The notes beneath the pieces were generated by a model. That model worked only from the letters and a program-made list of their open reading frames with translations, was not told where the DNA came from and did no database searches. From contig NZ_QXED01000001.1 of NCBI RefSeq assembly GCF_003583365.1, positions 1 to 64,000 of the forward strand: DNA of 64,000 nt, read 5' to 3'. The position numbers were made by a program, and so were the translations under genes. Shown piece after piece: positions 43,019 to 50,222 of this stretch (positions within the stretch are counted from its first letter, which is position 1; each line of letters starts with the position of its first letter). The DNA comes from Fibrisoma montanum (GTDB lineage Bacteria > Bacteroidota > Bacteroidia > Cytophagales > Spirosomataceae).

Positions 43019-43034
43019 TGGCATAACTTTTTCT
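43019..43034 (+). promoter_or_regulatory. Sigma-54-like element before the 53-aa membrane gene
   Basis: TGGCATAACTTTTTCT: TGGCAT at -24 and GG-N10-TC at -12 (TTTCT for TTGCT). A related TGGCTTAACCAATTCT lies at 43000-43015. The ATG is 51 bp further on. The -12 base change makes this a candidate only. Confidence 0.35.
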
Positions 43035-43084
43035 AATCAGTCTATCAAATGCGAGATAAATTGTTCTGATTTACTCACAACGTT

Positions 43085-43246
43085 ATGGGAAATCTGTTGT
43101 ACACGATTGCCGTTATCCTGATCATAGTCTGGTTGTTAGGCTTTCTTGGGTTCAACAGTTTCGGACTGGGCAATCTGATTCACGTCCTGCTGGTGATTGC
43201 GATCATTGCGATTGTGCTCCGCCTGATTCAGGGACGAGGAGTATAG
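43085..43246 (+). CDS. Lmo0937-type small membrane protein (53 aa)
   Basis: 53 residues, read directly from the sequence: ATG at 43085 and TAG at 43244-43246. The product starts MGNLLYTIAVILIIVWLLGF, then LGFNSFGLGNLIHVLLVIAIIAIVLRLIQGRG, two hydrophobic helices with a Gly-rich turn. This matches the Lmo0937 family of tiny membrane proteins, common in stress clusters of Bacteroidetes and Firmicutes. It is preceded by the enhancer-like cluster and the -24/-12-like element, and followed by non-coding sequence that ends at a terminator. Confidence 0.85.
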   Translation: MGNLLYTIAVILIIVWLLGFLGFNSFGLGNLIHVLLVIAIIAIVLRLIQGRGV

Positions 43247-43430
43247 TACAGTAGATTCTCTCCGGCACATTGATTAACACCCGGCAATTTTATATAACTT
43301 GCCGGCCAAAATAAACAGACATCTACATTTAGAGTGGTACGTTTAGGTTTAGGTGGTTTCATTTTAGGTTAAGTACAAGTTACGGTGGGTACGGAATCCC
43401 TGCGCCAAGTTGAGCGCAGGGATTTTTTTT
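43247..43430 (+). ncRNA. Possible small RNA or long 3' UTR ending in a terminator
   Basis: No reading frame is credible here. CCGGCAA/TTGCCGG stem sequence (near 43293-43317) is followed by a G/T-rich stretch (TTTAGGTTTAGGTGG, TTTTAGGTT) and then AATCCCTGCGC/GCGCAGGGATT (43395-43405, 43414-43424) with T8. It may be a structured 3' end of the small membrane gene's mRNA or a separate RNA. Confidence 0.35.
43395..43430 (+). terminator. Rho-independent terminator
   Basis: An 11-bp perfect stem (43395-43405 with 43414-43424) followed by a run of eight T. It ends rightward transcription from the small membrane gene region, just before the convergent nuclease-fold gene. Confidence 0.88.
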
Positions 43431-43450
43431 ACCCATTCGAAACATAACCT

Positions 43451-44524
43451 CTAACTAGCCTCTCTAATGGTCTCGTTAGTCTCCTGAACATCGTCACCCT
43501 CTGGCTGAGGGATGTCAACCGCCCGTGCGGGGTCCGGCGCATAAGTGAGGTCTACCAGAATCGGAAAATGATCGGAACCGCAGTTTGGTAACCGTTTCAG
43601 ATACCGCAGTCGAAAATGGTGCGATACAAAGACATGGTCCAATGGCCAGCGAAGAAAAAAGTAACGCGCATGGAACGTACTGAACAAACCCCGCCCCACG
43701 CGTGGATCAAGCAACCCGCTGATTCGCTGAAACAACCGGGTTGTGTGCGACCACGCTACATCATTCAAATCACCGGCTACTATTACAGGTCCCTTTTGTT
43801 GCCGGGCCTCTTTACCAACCAGCAGTAACTCTGCATCACGCTCCGTAGAACGGTAATGTTCGGTTGGGCTGGGAGGCATCGGATGAACTCCGTAAAAATG
43901 AATCAATTGCTCTGAAGGGAGTTTGATCTGACCGTATATAGACGGAATGTCGTCCTGAATTAGAAAACGCAGTTCGGCGTTCTGCAACGGCAAACGGGAA
44001 TAAAATAACATACCGTACGTATTCTCGAGTGGATGCAGCAACCGGAACGGATACTCCTCCTGAACCGATTCCAATGCATCAGCCCAGGCTTTGTTCCCTT
44101 CCAGAATCAGAAAAACATCCGGTTTGTATCTCTTGATTAGCTGGCAGACGTCCGGTGTGCGCGTATTATACATATACACATTGGCAATCATCAGACGTAT
44201 CGTCGCCTTATCATTGGTTTCTTCTCCGGCCTTGCGAAAAATTCGATGCACCTGTTTCGCATGCAGTGGTGTGTAGGGATAAATAAGCCAGGCTTGATAC
44301 AAAAGAGCCGCCGACAGCCCAACCGGCATGAGCGCATCCGACCATCCGTTGTTTTCACCCAGGAAAATCCATGCAACCAACCCCACTAACGCCAGAACAC
44401 CTAGCTGCAGGTGGGGAAAATCCCAGATACGTATCCACCAGTAGTCCAGTCGAATCAGGTGAATAAACGATGCCACAATCACGAACCAGATAAACGTCGG
44501 CAGAAGCAGAGTGAGAAAATCCAT
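43451..44524 (-). CDS. Membrane-anchored endonuclease/exonuclease/phosphatase-family protein
   Basis: 357 residues. Three hydrophobic helices (residues about 3-25, 40-57, 63-83) precede a cytoplasmic or periplasmic EEP domain: LMIANVYMYNTRT (N of the EEP metal site), FLILEGNKAW (catalytic Glu), FYGVHPMPPS, VIVAGDLNDVAWS (Asp and Asn), WPLDHVFVSHHF and GSDHFPILV (Asp-His). All key positions are present. EEP members cut nucleic acids, phospholipids or inositol phosphates; the substrate cannot be told. It is a single leftward gene in the island. Confidence 0.88.
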   Translation of the reverse strand: MDFLTLLLPTFIWFVIVASFIHLIRLDYWWIRIWDFPHLQLGVLALVGLVAWIFLGENNGWSDALMPVGLSAALLYQAWLIYPYTPLHAKQVHRIFRKAGEETNDKATIRLMIANVYMYNTRTPDVCQLIKRYKPDVFLILEGNKAWADALESVQEEYPFRLLHPLENTYGMLFYSRLPLQNAELRFLIQDDIPSIYGQIKLPSEQLIHFYGVHPMPPSPTEHYRSTERDAELLLVGKEARQQKGPVIVAGDLNDVAWSHTTRLFQRISGLLDPRVGRGLFSTFHARYFFLRWPLDHVFVSHHFRLRYLKRLPNCGSDHFPILVDLTYAPDPARAVDIPQPEGDDVQETNETIREAS

Positions 44525-44637
44525 GAAGTAGTGGCTGATTGTATGTATTATAAAATTGGTTTTACAGTCATCTGCCGACGGCAGATTGCTGCTTTTTTAA
44601 AGTCAACCCGACTTGTTGAGGAAATGTTGGACATCGT

Positions 44638-44649
44638 TGTAGAATTTTA
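44638..44649 (+). promoter_or_regulatory. TGTAGAATTTTA, weak candidate enhancer half-site
   Basis: It resembles the half-site TGTGGAAATTTTA of 34218 with a few changes, and lies about 90 bp before the -24 GG at 44734. A single weak copy, so it is a low-confidence call. Confidence 0.2.
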
Positions 44650-44732
44650 TCCTCAACTATTGCGAATCAACCACTTAGAAGATATTTAAGTAAAAATCTA
44701 TCAATCAACACCTTATGGCGTTAAGAAGAAAG

Positions 44733-44748
44733 TGGTACAAAATTTTCT
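44733..44748 (+). promoter_or_regulatory. Sigma-54-like element before the first YtxH gene
   Basis: TGGTACAAAATTTTCT: GG-N10-TC spacing with TGGTACA at -24 and TTTCT at -12. The same -12 form (TTTCT) is seen at 43019-43034. The ATG is 43 bp beyond. Confidence 0.35.
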
Positions 44749-44790
44749 TGTAAGCAGTCGTACCGAATCACACACTAAAACGATAACGGC

Positions 44791-45042
44791 ATGAAATCGT
44801 TACCTGGCATTCTTATAGGACTTGCAGTGGGCGCTGTCGTCGGTGTTATGCTGGCTCCGCAAAGTGGTCGCAAGACTCGCAAGCGGATTACGTCCGAATC
44901 AGATTCATTTTTCAAGGACTTGCAGGATCAACTGCAGTCAGGCCTTGAGAATATCAAGAATCAATACAACGATTACGTTGATACGGCCGCGACCCGATCG
45001 CAGGAACTAGTGAGCCGGGCCGAACGCCGGACCAAGAAATAA
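44791..45042 (+). CDS. YtxH-type small envelope stress protein 1
   Basis: 83 residues. One N-terminal hydrophobic helix with Gly pattern (GILIGLAVGAVVGVMLAPQSGRKTR) and a charged coiled-coil tail (FKDLQDQLQSGLENIKNQYNDY). This is the YtxH domain: a single membrane helix, then APxSGxxTR, found in general-stress proteins. It is followed by a second YtxH gene, 24 bp away, and the two are probably one operon. Confidence 0.9.
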   Translation: MKSLPGILIGLAVGAVVGVMLAPQSGRKTRKRITSESDSFFKDLQDQLQSGLENIKNQYNDYVDTAATRSQELVSRAERRTKK

Positions 45043-45066
45043 TCAATCACCTAAAAACAAACAACA

Positions 45067-45435
45067 ATGAGAAGCACAAGAGATTTTCTGACGGGTATTA
45101 TAACAGGGATTGCAATTGGTATGTTGACCGCCCCTCGCAGTGGTAAAGAAACCCGCGACAAACTGGTTGACGAAGCAAACAAACGTTCTGGCGACCTGAA
45201 AGATCAGTGGAGCAAAGGCGTTGAGCAGGTAAAACAAGGCTATGAGCAGGCGAAAACACAGGTTAACGAGTACGCTCAGCAGGCTAAAGATCAGATCAAT
45301 CAATACAAGGATAAAGCTCAGTCTGAGACCAATCAGGATCAGGCTAAGCAGCAGTATAATAATCAGGTTGACAACCTGGCAAACAAGGCCGAATCAGGTA
45401 TTGAGGATGCCCGTGGCGCTGTTCGCGTAAGCTAA
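45067..45435 (+). CDS. YtxH-type small envelope stress protein 2, with long coiled coil
   Basis: 122 residues. The N-terminal helix (LTGIITGIAIGMLTAPRSGKETRDKL) is the YtxH domain; the remaining 80 residues form a Gln/Lys/Asn/Ala-rich coiled coil with repeats (QVKQGYEQAKTQVNEYAQQAKDQINQYKDKAQ). Such tails resemble LEA-like or apolipoprotein-like helices that may cover membranes. It ends 42 bp before a clear terminator and before the repeat copy at 45446. Confidence 0.88.
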   Translation: MRSTRDFLTGIITGIAIGMLTAPRSGKETRDKLVDEANKRSGDLKDQWSKGVEQVKQGYEQAKTQVNEYAQQAKDQINQYKDKAQSETNQDQAKQQYNNQVDNLANKAESGIEDARGAVRVS

Positions 45436-45445
45436 TGTCGTTTCA

Positions 45446-45460
45446 CTGATTTACTCAACG
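45446..45460 (+). repeat. Copy 2 of the CTGATTTACTCAACG intergenic repeat
   Basis: Exact match to 30328-30342, and near match to 43066-43082 (two extra bases). It lies between the second YtxH stop and its terminator. Confidence 0.4.
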
Positions 45461-45476
45461 TTTTGAAAGATTGATA

Positions 45477-45505
45477 AGCCCCCGGTAGCAGCCGGGGGCT
45501 TTTTC
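45477..45505 (+). terminator. Rho-independent terminator after the YtxH operon
   Basis: AGCCCCCGG (45477-45485) pairs with CCGGGGGCT (45492-45500), loop TAGCAG, followed by TTTTTCTTT. Confidence 0.88.
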
Positions 45506-45576
45506 TTTACCTGAGTTTAAGAGCCTTTTAATTTGGCTTTAAGAAGCGTTTAATTAGGGTTGGACAACTTTGGGAT

Positions 45577-45831
45577 ATGAAAAAGCGCACAATTATTCCT
45601 CCCTGTTCCCGGCCTTTGCAGCTGCGAAATCTGTTCGGTAATGATTTGGCCATGCCGGGCGGAACCTCATTTGGTATTATCGTGCGGAAAAACCAGATAT
45701 CTGGTTATCGACAGGTTATAGCCGCGGTTACCGCGCTGTTATTAGCTAGCAGCCTATCTTCAGCCAGTCCCGAAAATGTAGCTACCAAACAGGCGTATCA
45801 AACTGTTGATACCAGATCAACAGTGCAGTAA
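45577..45831 (+). CDS. Hypothetical protein, low support
   Basis: 84 residues with an odd N-terminus (KKRTIIPPCSRPLQLRNLFGNDLAMPGG) and a hydrophobic segment near residues 47-63. A CAACTTTG box lies only about 8 bp upstream of the ATG, so any transcript would be nearly leaderless. I recognise no family. The codon composition is plausible, but there is no supporting context, so it may be non-coding. Confidence 0.35.
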   Translation: MKKRTIIPPCSRPLQLRNLFGNDLAMPGGTSFGIIVRKNQISGYRQVIAAVTALLLASSLSSASPENVATKQAYQTVDTRSTVQ

Positions 45832-46285
45832 ACATAGCACACCTGAACACAATCCCTAACAAAGTTGATCTAATCAGTAAGATCATGTCCGATCAGGATA
45901 GAGCTGTAAAGGACAATCCTGCTGATAGGCAAATCTACTGAGCCGGTATAAATCGACCAGGTTAATTTGTGACGACGTCCCCTCATCGCCTGTTACGCAG
46001 CCAGGCCGAGACAAGTTTCAATAGACCTGACTTGCCACGAAAATTCAAGCTAGGCTCAAAAACGCTGATTCCTGGACAAAGCAACAAAGGTGTGCTTCCG
46101 TATCCTTGCGAGCCTGTTAAGCTTAAAAAACACCGACCGTTTAATAATATAAGTTGTTTTGTTCTGTAGGTGAACAAGTTCGGCTGAATTTGTGTTTATC
46201 TAACATAAGACAGCGTAAATCTTCGGGTAGAAAGTAATTTTTAAGCGAATATTAACGTTATATTGTTAAGTAATCGCCACCTTTG
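45832..46285. other. Intergenic region without a convincing gene
   Basis: About 450 bp. Short frames exist (a 66-codon frame at 45969-46169) but have no family signal or start context. The right end holds a CACCTTTG box (46278-46285), a possible -7 element for the candidate small RNA. Confidence 0.35.
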
Positions 46286-46470
46286 TGTGGTGAACAGTAC
46301 AAGGTAGTAGATAGTATTATTTTGAACTGTCAAAGATATTGCTCAATTTAGCAAACGATCCTTTACAAAGGGAAGGTTGAACATCAAGATTCGGCGGCCG
46401 CCCGGTCGTCGGTCTTGAAATGGTGTGGATAGAAGCGGAAAGCCGCCCCGATTTTCGGAGCGGCTTTTTT
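46286..46470 (+). ncRNA. Candidate structured small RNA ending in a terminator
   Basis: About 185 bases without a reading frame (stops in all frames), following a CACCTTTG box at 46278-46285. It holds CCTTT/AAAGG hairpin sequence near 46361-46374, a longer CAAGA/TCTTG-closed arm with GC-rich core near 46388-46419, and the terminator at 46439-46470 (AGCCGCCCCG/CGGAGCGGCT then T6). I do not recognise a known RNA family. Confidence 0.4.
46439..46470 (+). terminator. Rho-independent terminator of the candidate small RNA
   Basis: AGCCGCCCCG (46441-46450) pairs with CGGAGCGGCT (46456-46465) with one mismatch, followed by TTTTT. It lies about 120 bp before the next gene. Confidence 0.8.
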
Positions 46471-46593
46471 GTTGCCTCACAACGGCCGCTTTCCTTTTAA
46501 CCATCTGTTAATTAGCAACTAACGTTGGTTTAATAGGCTATATAGAGCTTTGTAGGCACTACTATACAATAACCGCTTACCTCCTGCACTGCC

Positions 46594-47523
46594 ATGCCTA
46601 CTGTTTTTGCAAACCTGGTTCGTTGGCTAAAGATGTCGACAAAGAAGCACGAACCAGCTTTCCAGGGCTCAAACCCTGCCTTTTGGGATTTACCAAGCCA
46701 TTCTTTCTATACGGCTTTGTTGTCAACGGCTAATGAAGAGATCTTTCTTAGCTCCGCTCACGATTCTTACCTGTCTTTTTTCAAACATGGATCTCTGGCT
46801 GTTGTGCCACCGCAACAAGGCGATAAACTCAATGCGTATCTTTTGCTTGCCTTTGAAAAAGAGTGTTTGCGTCTGGGATTACACTCACTTTACATAGGTG
46901 TCGGGAGACCAGACCTGGCTTTTTTCAACACGATCAACAAGCAATATCGCCTTATCGGCTACGAGGGATTTGCCAATATACAGCTCAGCGAACTAGACTG
47001 GGCCAACGATGCACTTCTTCTGGCTAACGACCGCAACCTGAGTGTCCACGTCTATGAATCACCCCTGTTGGATGGCTTAGTGCAGCAATTGGAGGCAGTA
47101 GCAATTGACAGAAACATCACCCGGCAACCAATCGGGTATGCGGCCTCGGTTACATCCCGCCGGGCACTGACGCGTAAATTAAAATTCTGCTCTGTAGCCG
47201 TTCTCGAAAACTCTGAAGGGAAGGTGTTCGCATTTTCGAAACTGAACGCTTCTTCCGGCAATGGAACCGGCTCTTTCGGAACCATCTCACAAACCTTTGA
47301 TGCACCTGCTAACGCCCAGCGTTTACTTATTGCGGGAATCATACGTCATTTTCGCCGACAGGGTCGTCGGCAAATCAGCCTTGGCAGTGTATCGGCAACA
47401 TCGTCAAAACTATCGTCTGAAAAAAACCTGAATCAGTACGTCCATGAGTGGCATCCACACTATGCAGTGTTCAGTAAGTCGTTGAACCCCAACCAGGTTT
47501 TATATGACCTTGCATGGCTTTAA
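46594..47523 (+). CDS. DUF2156 / MprF C-terminal-like protein without membrane domain
   Basis: 309 residues, no membrane span. Two GNAT-like halves are visible. The C-terminal part (residues about 170-285) has TSRRALTRKLKFCSVAVLENSEGKVFAFSKLNAS and DAPANAQRLLIAGIIRHFRRQGRRQISLGS, which match the DUF2156 (lysylphosphatidylglycerol synthase C-domain) pattern of pdAPngv...aeLi..a...G...isLG. The first half has SLAVVPPQQGDKLNAYLLLAFEKECLRLGL and a YRLIGYEGFANIQL segment. In MprF this domain transfers an amino acid from tRNA to a lipid; here the flippase domain is missing, so the substrate may differ. Confidence in the family is moderate. Confidence 0.6.
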   Translation: MPTVFANLVRWLKMSTKKHEPAFQGSNPAFWDLPSHSFYTALLSTANEEIFLSSAHDSYLSFFKHGSLAVVPPQQGDKLNAYLLLAFEKECLRLGLHSLYIGVGRPDLAFFNTINKQYRLIGYEGFANIQLSELDWANDALLLANDRNLSVHVYESPLLDGLVQQLEAVAIDRNITRQPIGYAASVTSRRALTRKLKFCSVAVLENSEGKVFAFSKLNASSGNGTGSFGTISQTFDAPANAQRLLIAGIIRHFRRQGRRQISLGSVSATSSKLSSEKNLNQYVHEWHPHYAVFSKSLNPNQVLYDLAWL

Positions 47524-47714
47524 CACCCTTTTAATATAGCTTTTATACCCTTTTAATGTAGCAGTATCACTTTCGGGCCACCAGTACTAAACGGATGGCT
47601 TTTTCTCTTCCTTTTTCAGTAAAAAGGCGGTCTGTTAATACAATAGCAATTATTGTTCACTAAGAACTTCACAAGACGTTTTTAAAATTAAGTATAGCTA
47701 TGTATGTTGCAGAC

Positions 47715-48392
47715 ATGAAAATCCTGGTGGTGGAAGACGAACCCAAACTGGCATCGTTCGTCAAGAAAGGTTTAGAAGAGCAGTCCTGTGAAGTGGACGT
47801 TGCCTTTGACGGTCAGGTTGGCCGTAATATGGCTCTTCATAACACGTACGATGTTATCGTACTGGATGTCAACCTTCCAAAAATGAATGGCTTTGACGTC
47901 GTTCAGTCATTACGGGAGGAACACATCCGGACACCAGTGCTGATGCTGACGGCCATGGGATCGGTTGATGATAAGTTAACCGGCTTCGATTCAGGCGCAG
48001 ATGACTACCTGGTTAAGCCTTTTGAATTCCGCGAGCTAATGGCCCGTTTGCGAGCGCTTAACAAACGGGGAAGCGACCCGGGCACTCAGGCAAATGTGCT
48101 GAAAGTAGCTGACCTTGAACTGGACCTGAACGAAAAAGTTGCCCGCCGGGGAGGTAACCGGATTGAATTAACAGCTAAAGAGTTTGGCTTACTCGAATAC
48201 CTTATGCGGAACCGGGGTCGCGTTGTCTCCCGGGTTGACATTGCCGAAAAGGTTTGGGACATTCACTTCGATACCGGCACAAACGTTATTGACGTTTATG
48301 TTAATTTCCTTCGCAAAAAGGTTGATAAAGACTACCCAGCCAAACTCATACACACGGTAATTGGCATGGGCTATATGCTGAAGGAAGAATAA
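47715..48392 (+). CDS. OmpR-family response regulator
   Basis: 225 residues from the ATG at 47715 (an in-frame ATG at 47700 adds five). The phospho-acceptor is Asp51 in VIVLDVNLPKMNGF, and Lys is in YLVKPFEFRELM. The winged helix (residues about 130-224) has ELTAKEFGLLEYLMRNRGRVVSRVDIAEKVWDIHFDTGTNVIDVYVNFLRKKVD. It is 97 bp upstream of a kinase on the same strand and is its partner. It resembles CusR-type regulators, but a metal role is not shown. Confidence 0.93.
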   Translation: MKILVVEDEPKLASFVKKGLEEQSCEVDVAFDGQVGRNMALHNTYDVIVLDVNLPKMNGFDVVQSLREEHIRTPVLMLTAMGSVDDKLTGFDSGADDYLVKPFEFRELMARLRALNKRGSDPGTQANVLKVADLELDLNEKVARRGGNRIELTAKEFGLLEYLMRNRGRVVSRVDIAEKVWDIHFDTGTNVIDVYVNFLRKKVDKDYPAKLIHTVIGMGYMLKEE

Positions 48393-48431
48393 AGTGTAGC
48401 CGACGAGTTAGTCAGTATGAGAGGTGTTTAA

Positions 48432-48460
48432 GGATATTGCATGGCCTACAGGCAATATCC
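48432..48460 (+). promoter_or_regulatory. Hairpin between regulator and kinase genes
   Basis: GGATATTGC (48432-48440) pairs with GCAATATCC (48452-48460). The T run comes 15 bases further on (TTTGTTTTTTAC), so it may be an attenuator that lowers kinase expression relative to the regulator. Confidence 0.45.
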
Positions 48461-48489
48461 GCGGGGGATTTGTTTTTTACTGACTGATT

Positions 48490-49908
48490 ATGAACATCCG
48501 CACCCGTCTGACATTATTGTTTGTGATGCTGGTAGCGTCTATTCTCCTGTTGTTCTCCGTTACGATTTATTATTTATATGATCAGTTCAGGGCGCAGGAA
48601 TTTGAACAGCGCCTGGAAGAGAAAGCCCTCACCACCGCCAGACTCTGGGAAAACGAAAACCAGGCCCTGTCTAATGATTTGCCGGCTATGGCAAATGAGC
48701 AGGTTACAATTTACAATGAACAGGAACGCATTCTCTACAAGAGTAATAAACAATTAGCCCCATTTTCTCTTCCATCCGGCTTTTTGCGTAACGTCCTCCG
48801 AAAACATACTCAAACCATTCAATCAGGTACGCTTGAGGCTCTGGGCGTTAGTCATTACAACCGACAGGGTGACAAGTTGATAATTGTCGCTTCGGCCTTT
48901 GACCGCTACGGTTTTAGTAAACTCAAACGGCTTCGTGAGATCTTGTTTTTTGGGTGGGTGCTCTGTCTCGCAATTACGGGCATTTCGGGGTACCTGTTCG
49001 CTAATGATGCCTTACGCCCTGTCTCAGAAATTGTTGCTCAGGTTAATACCATATCGGCTACAAATATTCACCGGCGGCTTCGGGTCGGTCGCCAGCGGGA
49101 TGAATTGGCTTACCTGGCCCGAACGTTTAACGACATGCTGACACGACTGGAAGAAGCGTTCATTTCTCAGAAAAGTTTTGTTTCCCACGCTTCTCACGAG
49201 CTACGTACCCCCCTGACGGTAATGATGGGGCAAATTGAGGTAACCCTCCTACAAACACGTTCACAGGCCGACTATCAGGCGGCTCTGGATGGCTTGCTTG
49301 ATGAAGTGAAAAGTATGATTCGGCTGGTCAACGGTTTGCTGGAACTAGCAAGAGCCAGCGCTGATGCTACGACCCTGAATTACCAGCCTGTACGCATTGA
49401 CGAACTGTTGTGGCAGGCCCAAAGCCATATTATCCAGCGAAAACCACAGTACGAAATAGACATTGATTTTGAAAATCTTCCGGCTCAGGAGGAAGATCTG
49501 GTCATAGTCGCTGAAGAATCGCTGTTGCAAACCGCTCTCCAGAATTTAATGGAGAATGGTTGCAAGTACTCCCCCGACGAGCGGGTAACTGTTCGAATTT
49601 CGTTTGAGGCAGGTCAGGTTCACCTGATCATCAGTGACAACGGGTATGGCATCCCACGAGCCGATTTGCCTCATATATTTGAACCGTTTTTCCGGTCGTC
49701 GAGCACGATGACCGTCAGTGGGCATGGCATCGGCCTGGCCCTCACCCGCCGGATTGTTGAACTACACCACGGGCAGATTATCGTAGAATCAGAGGTTGGA
49801 CACGGCACGACCTTCCGCATAAGCCTCCCCACTCAACAGCAAACACCCACCACCCGGTCCACTACGTTTTCGTCGGATCGGGAACGTCTGGCAGGTTTGA
49901 ATCATTGA
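48490..49908 (+). CDS. Membrane sensor histidine kinase (CusS/EnvZ-like)
   Basis: 472 residues. Two membrane helices (residues about 7-29 and 150-173) flank a periplasmic sensor of about 120 residues. A HAMP domain follows (ANDALRPVSEIVAQVNTISATNIHRRLRVGRQRDELAYLARTFNDMLTRLEEAF). HisKA has His236 in SHASHELRTPLTVMM. The ATPase has NLMENGCKYSPDE, SDNGYGIPRADLPHIFEPFFRSS and GHGIGLALTRRIV. It is downstream of the OmpR-type regulator with a small hairpin between. Confidence 0.93.
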   Translation: MNIRTRLTLLFVMLVASILLLFSVTIYYLYDQFRAQEFEQRLEEKALTTARLWENENQALSNDLPAMANEQVTIYNEQERILYKSNKQLAPFSLPSGFLRNVLRKHTQTIQSGTLEALGVSHYNRQGDKLIIVASAFDRYGFSKLKRLREILFFGWVLCLAITGISGYLFANDALRPVSEIVAQVNTISATNIHRRLRVGRQRDELAYLARTFNDMLTRLEEAFISQKSFVSHASHELRTPLTVMMGQIEVTLLQTRSQADYQAALDGLLDEVKSMIRLVNGLLELARASADATTLNYQPVRIDELLWQAQSHIIQRKPQYEIDIDFENLPAQEEDLVIVAEESLLQTALQNLMENGCKYSPDERVTVRISFEAGQVHLIISDNGYGIPRADLPHIFEPFFRSSSTMTVSGHGIGLALTRRIVELHHGQIIVESEVGHGTTFRISLPTQQQTPTTRSTTFSSDRERLAGLNH

Positions 49909-49923
49909 GCCAGTTACTAAGCA

Positions 49924-49973
49924 CAAACGGTCCAGTGGGCAGTACATGGATGCACCGTCAACTGGACCGTTTG
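49924..49973. terminator. Inverted repeat between convergent genes
   Basis: CAAACGGTCCAGT (49924-49936) pairs perfectly with ACTGGACCGTTTG (49961-49973). It lies between the kinase stop and the stop of the convergent Lys-rich gene. There is no long T-run. Confidence 0.6.
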
Positions 49974-49989
49974 CCAACATTTAGCTGAA

Positions 49990-50220
49990 CTAATACTCTT
50001 TTTTAACCTGCTTTTTAGCGTCTTTTGCCGCCTTCTTTGTTACGTCAGCGGCTTCTTCTTTGGCTTTATTGCCCGATTCGACCGCGTCCTTCTTCATTTG
50101 TTTGGCTTTATCCTCAGCGATTTTTGTCGTCTTCTTCGCTTCTTTCTTTGTTACGTCCTGAGCGACGACATTCGCCGATAAAAACAGCATTGTGATAGCT
50201 GCGGTGATTAAGGTTTTCAT
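49990..50220 (-). CDS. Small secreted Lys/Ala-rich protein
   Basis: 76 residues. A signal peptide (residues 1-20, ends NVVAQ) is followed by a highly charged helix (KKEAKKTTKIAEDKAKQMKKDAVESGNKAKEEAADVTKKAAKDAKKQVKK). The regular Lys/Ala/Glu pattern suggests one long amphipathic helix, similar to LEA-like or histone-H1-like proteins. I recognise no firm family. It is the second of two small secreted genes (2-bp gap). Confidence 0.7.
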   Translation of the reverse strand: MKTLITAAITMLFLSANVVAQDVTKKEAKKTTKIAEDKAKQMKKDAVESGNKAKEEAADVTKKAAKDAKKQVKKEY

Positions 50221-50222
50221 GG

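Noticed and set aside
45969-46169. A 66-codon open frame on the plus strand
   Set aside because: No family signal, promoter or conserved context; the sequence reads like non-coding DNA.
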